Below are positions 33,658-40,697 of a DNA stretch of 64,000 nt, piece by piece. The stretch comes from Kocuria sp. Its GTDB lineage: Bacteria > Actinomycetota > Actinomycetes > Actinomycetales > Micrococcaceae. The stretch's first letter is position 1. Every line of letters begins with the position of its first letter. Location: the NCBI GenBank assembly GCA_030524035.1, contig JAUNHG010000001.1:124001-188000 (forward strand), read 5' to 3'. The notes below the pieces were generated by a model. The model was not told where the DNA came from. It saw only the letters and a program-made list of their open reading frames with translations, and made no database searches. The translations under genes were made by a program, and so were the position numbers.

Positions 33658-33846
33658 TTAGCCCTTAGTTACAGTCACAACTTTTCCCGAGTCCTTTCCT
33701 ACGATCACTCGAATTTTATTTTTGCCGGAGCCTGAAGTGTAAACCCAGGTGTTATTATTGCCATTTGTCCTTTTCCCGGTTTCAATAGTATTCTTGATGA
33801 CCTGCTGGCTAATACCGCGAGCAGAAGCCTGCTTCAATGCGTGAGA
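33658..33846 (-). pseudogene. DUF4258 toxin, C-terminal fragment
   Basis: The last 62 codons of a DUF4258 domain: SHALKQASARGISQQVIKNT, then NNNTWVYTSGSG and IRVIVGKDSGKVVTVTKG. This beta-sheet fold is found in stand-alone toxins and at the ends of polymorphic (Rhs/CDI-like) toxins. Its 5' part is replaced at about 33846 by the N-terminal half of the Gfo/Idh gene in another frame, so the insertion breakpoint lies here. Most of the small domain itself remains; whatever preceded it is lost. Confidence 0.65.
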
Positions 33847-34057
33847 CGCCGTCAACATCGTCAGCCTGAGCAAGGTCGGCAAGGTTCGTGACCACCCGCG
33901 CCTGATGACCGGTGATTTGCTCTGCTTCACGGGCAAAGTCCTGCCCGCGCTGGGTGTCGCGGGAAACCACCACGGTGTGGACCACCGACGGTACGTTGCG
34001 GCTTGCGCGCAGCAAAGTGGCGGTGATGGCGCTGGTGCCGATTGTCGCAAGGCGCAT
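33847..34057 (-). pseudogene. Gfo/Idh/MocA oxidoreductase, N-terminal fragment
   Basis: From ATG 34057 about 70 codons encode the first half of a Rossmann domain: MRLATIGTSAITATLLRAS (beta-1 and the nucleotide loop), HTVVVSRDTQRGQDFAREA, and VVTNLADLAQADDVDGV. The family would continue with the strand leading to EKP; instead the frame enters DUF4258 sequence and stops. The remaining C-terminal half is 2.2 kb further on, on the same strand. The gene starts 31 bases after phzF2. Confidence 0.85.
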
Positions 34058-34088
34058 GGCACCAGCGTATGGCAAGTGAGGTGGTCCG

Positions 34089-34934
34089 CTAAATGCTGAT
34101 GTTCAGCTGCCCTTGAACGCGGGACGTCACTGCGCCACCCACCCAAATTTCTGAGCCTTCTGTGTACACGTGAACCATGGCGCTATGCCCCAGAGCAGTG
34201 CCTTGCGCGACGGTGTACGCAGGGGGCGCGATTTCGCGGGGGACCAGCCAGGTGGCGAAGCTGGCGCTGAGTGCTGCGGCTGCCGGGTATTCGTCTACAC
34301 CCAAGGAAGGGGCAAAAGAACGCATTTCAAAGTCAGCGGGCCCGCCCGGCGCATGTGGTCCCATAACACCCACACATAGCTGACCGAGTTCGTGGATGTT
34401 GGGGTCCATGCCAATGACCGTGTCTGCGTCGGATACCAGTAGGCCCAGGAAGCCGGGACCGTTATCTAGCCACGTGGTGGCTTTGATGTCTTCAGGATCC
34501 AGCCCCAATACCTCCCGGGCGATCTCCACAGTGAGTTCATCAGGGCCGCCCCGGTCGTAGAGTGGGGGCGCTGTGAACCGTAAGTGATTATTTTCTTCGA
34601 TAGCGATTTGCACGGTACCGGCGTTGCATTCCTGAATCAGTTGGCCCGGGGACCGGGGTTCATTGCCGTGATCCAGCCATGCACGGGCGGCCGCCAGAGT
34701 AGAGAGCCCCGCAAACCGTACTTCTGTGGTGGGGCTAAATAGCCGTACACGGTAGTCCGCTGTTGAGTCGGTGGCAGTTAACACAAAAGCTACTTCCGTG
34801 AAGGCTGACCATCGGGCAATGGTGGTCATGTCCTCCGTGCTGAGGGCATCAGCATTAAGGACGACAGCAATGGGGCTGCCTTGGAATGGTGCGGGTGCAA
34901 ACACGTCTACGACGACGTGGGGGAGTACGGTCAT
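34089..34934 (-). CDS. PhzF-family protein, divergent paralogue with lost active-site residues
   Basis: A 281-residue homologue of the PhzF protein at 29173. The fold is clear (VVDVFAPAPFQGSPIAVVLN; TWLDNGPGFLGLLVSDADTV, shared almost word for word with the paralogue) and the catalytic Glu seems kept (FTEVAFVL). However, the Gly-His of FAGHPT is FAGLST, and the Asp of the EDPVTGS loop is Tyr (DEYPAAAA). It was the first gene of the operon phzF2 - Gfo/Idh - EamA - phzF1. It may bind a ligand without catalysis, or be decaying. Confidence 0.83.
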   Translation of the reverse strand: MTVLPHVVVDVFAPAPFQGSPIAVVLNADALSTEDMTTIARWSAFTEVAFVLTATDSTADYRVRLFSPTTEVRFAGLSTLAAARAWLDHGNEPRSPGQLIQECNAGTVQIAIEENNHLRFTAPPLYDRGGPDELTVEIAREVLGLDPEDIKATTWLDNGPGFLGLLVSDADTVIGMDPNIHELGQLCVGVMGPHAPGGPADFEMRSFAPSLGVDEYPAAAALSASFATWLVPREIAPPAYTVAQGTALGHSAMVHVYTEGSEIWVGGAVTSRVQGQLNISI

Positions 34935-35253
34935 GCTTGTAGGTTATGGGCAAGGGAGCCCTTGAGTCTTACTGAATCCCGGACTCACGCCAGATGACCC
35001 CGCAAAAGCGGACGTTTAGATGTTTACACGACAATTTTATTGCTCCGACCTGTGGCGCATCCTACAAGGGAGTGTCTGCTGTGCCACACTGTGTGGCTCC
35101 GACGCGGGGCGGATGGGTCCCAACAGCTTGGTGAAATAAACGCCGGGATGTCATTCCCTGGGTGGATGTCGTGGCACGCAGTTTTGGACAGTATGGAGTG
35201 ACCCGGTTTTTCGGGCACATCCCATCATCACGGAGAAGGCAGGAGGTAGGGCC
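34935..35253. promoter_or_regulatory. divergent intergenic region with a GCCACAC-T-GTGTGGC palindrome
   Basis: These 319 bases separate the minus-strand phzF2 operon from the plus-strand ABC transporter operon and contain no credible gene. A perfect 7-1-7 palindrome lies at 35083-35097. The ABC gene is preceded by GGAGG at 35239-35250. I could not fix a -10/-35 pair. Which operon the palindrome serves is unknown. Confidence 0.4.
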
Positions 35254-35949
35254 ATGGAACCAGCGGTCCTTGAGACCGAGAACTTGGCCAAGGTGTACGG
35301 GCGCGGAGACAGTCGATTCGATGCTCTGAAAGGCCTGACCCTACAGATTCAGCGTGGTGAGTCCGTTGCTGTGGTGGGTAAGTCGGGGTCAGGTAAGTCC
35401 ACTCTCATGCACCTGATGGCGTTATTGGACCGTCCGTCGCACGGCGTTGTGGCGCTGAACGGACGTCCGGTGTCTGAGCTAACAAACAAGGAAATCCATG
35501 CGCTGCGTAATCGGAGTTTTGGGTTTGTATTCCAGCAGTTCTTCCTGAATCCCAAACAGACGGTGTTGGAAAACGTGGTCTTGCCGCTCAAGATCGCCGG
35601 GGTATCCAGGCCGGAGCGTCATCGGCGCGGCATGGAAGCTTTGGCGCAGTTGGAGATGGGGGACAAGGCAAAAAATAAGGCGACCGATCTTTCCGGTGGT
35701 CAAAAGCAGCGCGCCTGCATTGCTCGGGCGCTCGTGACCAACCCGTCTGTGATTTTTGCAGATGAACCCACGGGCAACCTGGATTCCAATACGTCGGACG
35801 TGGTGGAAGACATCCTTTTTGGTCTGCAGCGTAAACAGGGCATCACCCTGGTAGTGGTGACCCACGATGATGATCTTGCTGCTAAATGTGACCGCCGGAT
35901 ACACCTGAAAGACGGCCAGATCGTGTCGATTGAAGGAGGCGCTCGGTGA
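35254..35949 (+). CDS. ABC transporter ATP-binding protein, MacB/LolD type
   Basis: A 231-residue ATPase. Walker A GKSGSGKST (about 43-51), Q-loop FVFQQFFL, ABC signature LSGGQKQR (about 148-155), Walker B VIFADEPTGNLDS and H-loop VVVTHDDD are all present. The GNLDS extension is typical of the MacB/LolD/FtsE group, which drives mechanotransmission by FtsX-like subunits rather than transport across the membrane. It has a strong Shine-Dalgarno (GGAGG) and overlaps the permease gene by 4 bases. There is no sensor kinase next to it. Confidence 0.92.
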   Translation: MEPAVLETENLAKVYGRGDSRFDALKGLTLQIQRGESVAVVGKSGSGKSTLMHLMALLDRPSHGVVALNGRPVSELTNKEIHALRNRSFGFVFQQFFLNPKQTVLENVVLPLKIAGVSRPERHRRGMEALAQLEMGDKAKNKATDLSGGQKQRACIARALVTNPSVIFADEPTGNLDSNTSDVVEDILFGLQRKQGITLVVVTHDDDLAAKCDRRIHLKDGQIVSIEGGAR

Positions 35950-37241
35950 AGTTTATTGATGTTGTCACCACAGCCCTGGGTAACACCATGCGCGCTAAGG
36001 CGCGTACTTTTCTGACCGTGATCGCCATTTTTATTGGCGCATTCACCTTGACGTTAACTTCCGGTCTGAGTGTGGGGATCAATACCTATATTGACCGTAT
36101 GGTTGAGGGGTTTGGTCAGCAAGACCAAATTATTGTCCAAAAGGTTTCACAGCAGAATTCCATGGGCTCATCTAACGCTGGACCACAGAAGTATGACGCC
36201 GATGAGGCATCGGATACCCAGCGGAGTGACTACGGTGAACAAATACTAGGTAACGGTGATATTGACACCATTAAAAATATTGACGGTGTAGAGTCAGTGG
36301 AACCCATTCTTGCTGTATCGCCAACGTATATGGAAGGCGCAAACGGCGATCAGTTTATGGTGTCCCTGGGCTTCCCTGTTGGTACTGATGGCCTACGCTA
36401 TGAGGCCGGTCAGGCTCCCGCAAAAGATCAAGCCGAAATCACCGTGCCGTCCACCTGGGTGGATGCTTTGGGGTTTGATAATGCTGAAGATGCTGTGGGT
36501 AGTACCGTAAAAATTGGCATGAAAAACGCCCTGGGAGATGAAAAGGATTTTGACGTCACAATCTCTGGCGTGACCGAAATTATTGTGTCGGGAGCGGGCC
36601 GTGATCCCATCCCTTCCCCATCATTGAATAGCGACCTTTATGACTATCAAAATGAAGGGTTGCCGGAGCAAGTGACGCAGTCACAAGGGTATTTTGCGGC
36701 AGTTGCCGAGGTTCCTGATGTGGGTCAACAGGGTGCAGTCAAAGCCAAGCTGACGGAAAACAGCATGATGGGCATGACCGTTGAGGACCAGATTGGTGTG
36801 GTTCGGGGAATCATCAATACCGTCACCTGGGTGCTGAACGGCTTTGCCCTGATTGCTCTGCTGGCAGCCGGGTTTGGCATTGTGAATACCTTGTTGATGT
36901 CCGTTCAAGAACGAACTCGAGAAATTGGTTTGATGAAGTCCCTGGGTATGTCCCCGGGGAAGATCTTTGGGCTATTTTCGTGGGAGGCGGTGCTGATCGG
37001 GCTCCTCGGTTCGTTGATTGGTGTGGGCGTCGGCGTGGTTGTTGGTACAGTCACCAATTCTTGGTTGATCGGTGAGGGCGGGCCATTGTCCGCCATTGCA
37101 GGGCTCACGCTTTACGGCATCGCGCCGCTGCAGCTGGCCGGTATTGTTGTGCTTGTGATGTTCATCGCTTTTATCGCCGGAACGTTCCCGGCGTACCGTG
37201 CGGCACGGAAGGACCCCATCGAGTCGCTACGGTATGAGTGA
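35946..37241 (+). CDS. ABC transporter permease, FtsX/MacB family
   Basis: A 431-residue subunit with MacB topology: one N-terminal helix (AKARTFLTVIAIFIGAFTLT, about 17-36), a large extracytoplasmic domain (about 45-285) and three C-terminal helices, with ERTREIGLMKSLGMSPGKIF between helices 2 and 3 and PAYRAARKDPIESLRYE at the end, both FtsX-family hallmarks. The periplasmic-type domain is Asp/Gly/Gln-rich, with QQNSMGSSNAGPQKYDADEA. It pairs with the ATPase upstream (GTGA overlap). A role in lipoprotein release, antimicrobial peptide resistance or export is possible. Confidence 0.9.
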   Translation: MKFIDVVTTALGNTMRAKARTFLTVIAIFIGAFTLTLTSGLSVGINTYIDRMVEGFGQQDQIIVQKVSQQNSMGSSNAGPQKYDADEASDTQRSDYGEQILGNGDIDTIKNIDGVESVEPILAVSPTYMEGANGDQFMVSLGFPVGTDGLRYEAGQAPAKDQAEITVPSTWVDALGFDNAEDAVGSTVKIGMKNALGDEKDFDVTISGVTEIIVSGAGRDPIPSPSLNSDLYDYQNEGLPEQVTQSQGYFAAVAEVPDVGQQGAVKAKLTENSMMGMTVEDQIGVVRGIINTVTWVLNGFALIALLAAGFGIVNTLLMSVQERTREIGLMKSLGMSPGKIFGLFSWEAVLIGLLGSLIGVGVGVVVGTVTNSWLIGEGGPLSAIAGLTLYGIAPLQLAGIVVLVMFIAFIAGTFPAYRAARKDPIESLRYE

Positions 37242-37351
37242 ATGAAGCTCAAGAGGTGCAGGGCGTCCTTGTCCCCGGCGCACTGCACCTCTCCGTGGGC
37301 CCGCACACCTGGTGGCCTACGCACCCCTCCAACGACGTCAGGAGTTCGTTC

Positions 37352-37945
37352 GTGACTAACACACCACATGATCCGCAACAGGACTTTTCACAGACTGGCA
37401 ATAAATACGGCACGGCAAACTATCAGTCCGGTCAGAACGTTGACCCCACAAAGCCCGCCCAGATCAAGCGGTGGGCCCAGGTGACTCTGGCTTCTCTGGG
37501 GCTGTTTTTGCTGAATATGCTGCTGTCCATCATGACGGCCTTCCACCCAGACACCCAGGAAGTCCTACGCGCACAGTTTGAAGGTCAGGAGCAGACCCTC
37601 CCCGAAGGCGTGACGCTCGACGACTGGACCAACACGATGAGCGCTTCTCTAGCTGTGTTCTCCGCCATTATTGCGGTCCTGGGCCTGTTGGTATATGTAC
37701 TCGTTTTGTTGGGTATCCGAAAGCGGTGGGGCTGGAGTCGGGTTGTTGGCATCGTGGTGTGCATTATCGCCACATTGATCCTTGCCTGGTCTGTGGTTGA
37801 CTCCCTAGCTCAGTTGGGTTCGGGATTGACGATTGTCGCGCTGCTTACTTCTTTGTTGCTTGTTGTGGTGAACGTTTACTGGCTGATCTTGGCGTTCAAC
37901 AGCAACGTCGCCACCTGGATTAACAGCCGCTTCGGGCGCGCCTAA
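37352..37945 (+). CDS. four-helix membrane protein of unknown function
   Basis: About 197 residues. A polar Gln/Asn-rich N-terminus (about 1-32) precedes four hydrophobic helices: about 42-62, 94-116, 127-150 and 160-183. A loop with LPEGVTLDDWTN lies between helices 1 and 2. No family is recognised. GTG 37352 has AGGAG 7 bases upstream and is a much better start than the frame's first codon at 37238. It follows the FtsX gene by 110 bases and may share its transcript. It ends before a strong terminator. Confidence 0.7.
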   Translation: MTNTPHDPQQDFSQTGNKYGTANYQSGQNVDPTKPAQIKRWAQVTLASLGLFLLNMLLSIMTAFHPDTQEVLRAQFEGQEQTLPEGVTLDDWTNTMSASLAVFSAIIAVLGLLVYVLVLLGIRKRWGWSRVVGIVVCIIATLILAWSVVDSLAQLGSGLTIVALLTSLLLVVVNVYWLILAFNSNVATWINSRFGRA

Positions 37946-38000
37946 TGCCAGGGGCCATGATGATGCAGGCATGCTGATGTTTCGCAGTAGCCTATTCGCT

Positions 38001-38040
38001 AGGACTCCCGGGAACGCCCCAGTGTGTTCCCGGGAGTCCT
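38001..38040 (+). terminator. 15-bp perfect hairpin terminator
   Basis: AGGACTCCCGGGAAC (38001-38015) pairs exactly with 38026-38040 around a 10-base loop, 55 bases after the membrane-protein stop. The region 38041-38181 after it holds the promoter of the next gene; no further element was recognised there. Confidence 0.8.
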
Positions 38041-38181
38041 CCGTGTGAGCTAGCTTGTTATCAAGCCGGTGTGCGTCGTCCGCCTAGTTCACGGCCTGGC
38101 CACCTAGCTGTGGGTTTCCTGCGGGATCAGCATCAGCCTCCGCTTACTGTGGGTTTCAACACCGTCCAGTAGGCTGTGTTT

Positions 38182-39441
38182 ATGGCTGTTCAAGACCCTT
38201 CACCACTGCGTCAGTTCATTCGTCAAGCTCTTGTGCGCACTGCTGTGGGTGTGGTTGGCATCCAGGCGGCCACCATTGGTGGTTTGGTTGGTTATGACGC
38301 CCTTACCAAAAACCAACGCAAAGCTCGTTCTGGCTTCCCCAAGCCCGGGCGTTATGCGGCTGATGTTGCCAGTTCGGATATTGACGTCTTTACCTTTGGC
38401 GCGGATTTGTATGACGACATGCTTTCCAGGATCGACTCCGCCACACAGAGTGTGTTCCTAGAGTCTTACATCTGGAAAGGCGATGAATACGGCCAAAAAT
38501 TCCTTGATGCCGTAAATCGTGCTGCTGAGCGTGGTGTGGATGTTCGGGTGATTTACGACGGTTTTGGGAATCTGGTGGTTCCCGCCCGGTTTTATCGGCA
38601 GTTCCATCCCGACGTTCGTGTGCTCCGTTTCCCGGTTGTCCGCCCACAGCTCCTGATCACGCCGCTGCGGGCGTCGGGACTAACCCACCGCAAGCTACTG
38701 GTGGTAGATGATGTCGTCGCGTACGTCGGCGGCTACAACCTGGGCTCCACTTACGCCACGGAATGGCGTGATACCCATCTGCGGGTTGTTGGCCCGGATT
38801 CTTGGGTGCTGCGGCAATCTTTTGTGACCGTGTGGAACACCTTGATGTCCAACGAGGAAGAACAGATTGCCCGGTTGGATCCTCCAGAATGGGACTCCCG
38901 GGTGCGGTGTTGGTCTAATTTGCCCATGCGCCGCGTGTACCCCATCCGTGGTATGTACTTACAGGCCATTGATCGCGCCACACACCACATTTACATTTCC
39001 ACGCCGTATTTCATCCCAGACCACCAAATTCTGGATGCTCTGATCCGTGCACAAGCGCGCGGTGTGGACGTGCGGATTATGGTGCCCATGGACTCCAATC
39101 ACGTGCTTGCAGACTGGGGGTCACGCGGTTTTTACGTCACCCTACTCAAAGCGGGCGTGACATTGTTGCTGTATAAAAACGCCATGATCCACGCCAAGAC
39201 CGCCACCATCGACGGTGTGTGGTCCACGGTGGGCACCGCAAACATCGACCGTCTTTCCTTGTCCTTCAACTACGAAGTGAACTTGGAAATCGTGGATAAC
39301 GATCTTGCTGCCGTCATGGAACGGGTTTTTGAAGTGGACAGTTCTAACGCTCACCGCCTGACCCTGGAAGAGTGGCAGGATCGGCATCCCTTCGCGTGGG
39401 TGGCAGAAGCCGCTTTAGCGCCACTGCGCCCGCTGTTGTAA
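38182..39441 (+). CDS. phospholipase D-type protein, cardiolipin synthase-like
   Basis: About 419 residues with two HKD motifs, THRKLLVVDDVVAYVGGYN (about 170) and IHAKTATIDGVWSTVGTAN (about 335), which together form the PLD active site. One N-terminal hydrophobic helix (about 18-36) anchors it. ISTPYFIPDHQILDALIRAQARGVDVRI between the motifs matches ClsA/ClsB enzymes, which join two phosphatidylglycerols or use PG and PE. ATG 38182 or GTG 38176 could start it. It is monocistronic, between a terminator and a convergent small gene. Confidence 0.85.
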   Translation: MAVQDPSPLRQFIRQALVRTAVGVVGIQAATIGGLVGYDALTKNQRKARSGFPKPGRYAADVASSDIDVFTFGADLYDDMLSRIDSATQSVFLESYIWKGDEYGQKFLDAVNRAAERGVDVRVIYDGFGNLVVPARFYRQFHPDVRVLRFPVVRPQLLITPLRASGLTHRKLLVVDDVVAYVGGYNLGSTYATEWRDTHLRVVGPDSWVLRQSFVTVWNTLMSNEEEQIARLDPPEWDSRVRCWSNLPMRRVYPIRGMYLQAIDRATHHIYISTPYFIPDHQILDALIRAQARGVDVRIMVPMDSNHVLADWGSRGFYVTLLKAGVTLLLYKNAMIHAKTATIDGVWSTVGTANIDRLSLSFNYEVNLEIVDNDLAAVMERVFEVDSSNAHRLTLEEWQDRHPFAWVAEAALAPLRPLL

Positions 39442-39455
39442 GGGCGTTTTAGCTG

Positions 39456-39695
39456 TCAGTCGTCGCGGTGTGCTGCCCAGGCCGCCAAAAGCACCAGGGT
39501 GACAACGGCACCAGCAACCACTAGACCCACACGGTCGTCGTTGTACCACTGGGTCGTGGTGCTGGAGGTATCGCTGGAATCTTGGGGTTCAGGGCTGATA
39601 TCGATGTGCTGAGCCTGACGCGTGTGGTTCTGGGCTGCGCTATGCGGCTGAGGTTCTTCGTGGTCATCGTGCCCGGGAATCGGATTGTGCGGCAT
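39456..39695 (-). CDS. small single-helix membrane protein
   Basis: A 79-residue protein: a charged, His/Gln-rich N-terminal tail (HDDHEEPQPHSAAQNHT), then one C-terminal membrane helix (VGLVVAGAVVTLVLLAAWAA, about 56-75) and a short HRDD end. ATG 39695 has AAAGGAC 6 bases before it. No family is recognised. It is separated from the upstream cold-shock gene by a hairpin. Confidence 0.6.
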   Translation of the reverse strand: MPHNPIPGHDDHEEPQPHSAAQNHTRQAQHIDISPEPQDSSDTSSTTTQWYNDDRVGLVVAGAVVTLVLLAAWAAHRDD

Positions 39696-39732
39696 GGTTG
39701 TCCTTTCTTCTGTGGTGTAGTCGCGTAACGAC

Positions 39733-39771
39733 GTTCGGGCTCGACACCCTGGTAAGGTGCCGAGCCCGAAC
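39733..39771 (-). terminator. hairpin after the cold-shock gene
   Basis: Arms 39733-39748 and 39756-39771 pair over 16 positions with one mismatch (core GTTCGGGCTCG), loop of 7. It starts 18 bases after the cold-shock stop on the minus strand. There is no clear T-run. Confidence 0.7.
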
Positions 39772-39789
39772 AAAGTCTAGGAAACAGTG

Positions 39790-39996
39790 TCAGTCGACGA
39801 TGGTGATGTTCGCCGCCTGAAGACCCTTCGGCCCTTCCTGGACTTCAAATTCAACTCGCTGGTTTTCTTCCAGGGAGCGGTAGCCAGAGCCGTTGATCGC
39901 TGAAAAATGAGCGAAAACGTCCTGCTCAGAGTCGTCAGGGCTGATGAAGCCGAAGCCTTTGTCAGCGTTGAACCACTTGACAGTGCCAGTCTGCAT
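39790..39996 (-). CDS. cspA: cold-shock protein (CspA family)
   Basis: A 68-residue OB-fold protein, textbook length. RNP1 ([10 protein letters not shown], about 14-23) and RNP2 (DVFAHFSAI, about 26-34) bind single-stranded RNA or DNA, and the protein opens with [17 protein letters not shown]. It acts as an RNA chaperone. ATG 39996 is chosen from the family's conserved start; the longer frame is non-homologous. A GAT-rich untranslated leader probably precedes it, as is common in csp mRNAs. Confidence 0.95.
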   Translation of the reverse strand: MQTGTVKWFNADKGFGFISPDDSEQDVFAHFSAINGSGYRSLEENQRVEFEVQEGPKGLQAANITIVD

Positions 39997-40472
39997 TATT
40001 GCTGGTCGATCCTTCCGGAACGGTAACGGACGCCGACCTTCGGCGACCGAATGCCGTCGTTGTGCTCCACACGACTTGATCCCGGTGGACAGTCGGCCGC
40101 AAGCGGCGGGGCCCCGCGAATGCGGGAATACGTACAACAACTGACTCCGACGGTACACGAGGTAGTGCCCTGTGGTCGCTACATCGCCATGATTTCTGTG
40201 TCTGGAACAAAAACTTGTCATGTTGGTTCTTGCAAACGCAAGATTCTGGTAATGGATAAGCAGACCCGTTGTGGCGGACACAGGAAACGCTTAGGCCTTG
40301 TGGGGCTAAATACCAAGCCCGTTCCAGGGTTGCGTCAGCCACGGGTAGTTAAGTGGGGCTCACCTCGAAAGAGGCGGTAGTTCCGACTGGAGGGTTCGGG
40401 CTTACTGAGCCTCCCGTAGTTGTGACGGTGGTGGTGCGTCGTCGCAGGGTGCATTGCGGGAGGGGGACACGG
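39997..40472. other. gene-free stretch, possible csp leader and structured RNA
   Basis: No credible coding frame lies here. The minus strand next to 39996 is expected to be the csp 5' leader. On the plus strand, 40280-40440 contains hairpin-forming pieces: ACCTC-GAAA-GAGG (about 40362-40373, a GNRA tetraloop) and GGAGGGTTCGGGCT...AGCCTCCC (about 40389-40415), followed by a rho-independent-type hairpin. I do not recognise a known RNA family (not tmRNA, RNase P, SRP or 6C by eye). Confidence 0.25.
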
Positions 40473-40517
40473 AGAGAGCCGCTTGCTACCTGACCCCTGA
40501 GTAGCGAGCGGCTCTCT
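40473..40517 (+). terminator. 17-bp hairpin with no coding gene upstream
   Basis: Arms 40473-40489 and 40501-40517 pair over 17 positions with one G-T wobble (AGAGAGCCGC...GCGGCTCTCT), loop of 11. The nearest coding gene to the left runs the other way, so this would end an unidentified plus-strand transcript or block read-through towards the lipoprotein. Confidence 0.6.
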
Positions 40518-40640
40518 GTGCTTCACGGTCTTTGCATTGGATCGAGGGATTTAAATATGCGTTTGCAGATATTGCCCGGATGGGCGTGTCGCCACGTGAG
40601 GGGCTATGCATTGATTTTGTGGGGCGGACACGCGCTACGA

Positions 40641-40666
40641 TCTTCATGATTGCTCAATCATGAAGA
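40641..40666. promoter_or_regulatory. 26-base dyad before the lipoprotein gene
   Basis: TCTTCATGATTG (40641-40652) and CAATCATGAAGA (40655-40666) are perfect 12-base inverted arms separated by CT. It lies 31 bases before GTG 40698, where an operator or leader hairpin would act. The binding protein is unknown. Confidence 0.5.
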
Positions 40667-40697
40667 AATAACGTATTGCGCTATGGAAAGGTCCCCG

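Larger units (their letters stand above)
31657..33846. mobile_element. plasmid-derived insertion remnant splitting a Gfo/Idh gene
   Basis: About 2.2 kb separate two halves of one oxidoreductase gene. It holds, on the plus strand, a truncated and frameshifted plasmid replicase, its HTH partner and an AT-rich membrane gene; on the minus strand, a fragment of a small secreted protein, a DUF2283 gene and the end of a DUF4258 toxin gene. GC shifts visibly, GC-rich in the replicase and AT-rich from 32760 to 33830. I found no transposase, integrase or convincing terminal repeat, and target bases were lost, so illegitimate recombination is more likely than clean transposition. Confidence 0.75.

Noticed and set aside
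31640-33860. Terminal repeats or target duplication flanking the inserted segment
   Set aside because: Comparing bases near 31645-31670 with 33835-33860 gave no matching direct or inverted repeat longer than a few bases.
39962-40380. Open frames on both strands in the gap between cspA and the lipoprotein (39962-40342 minus, 40051-40380 plus)
   Set aside because: No homologous pattern, no ribosome-binding site, and the minus one overlaps the well-defined start of cspA.
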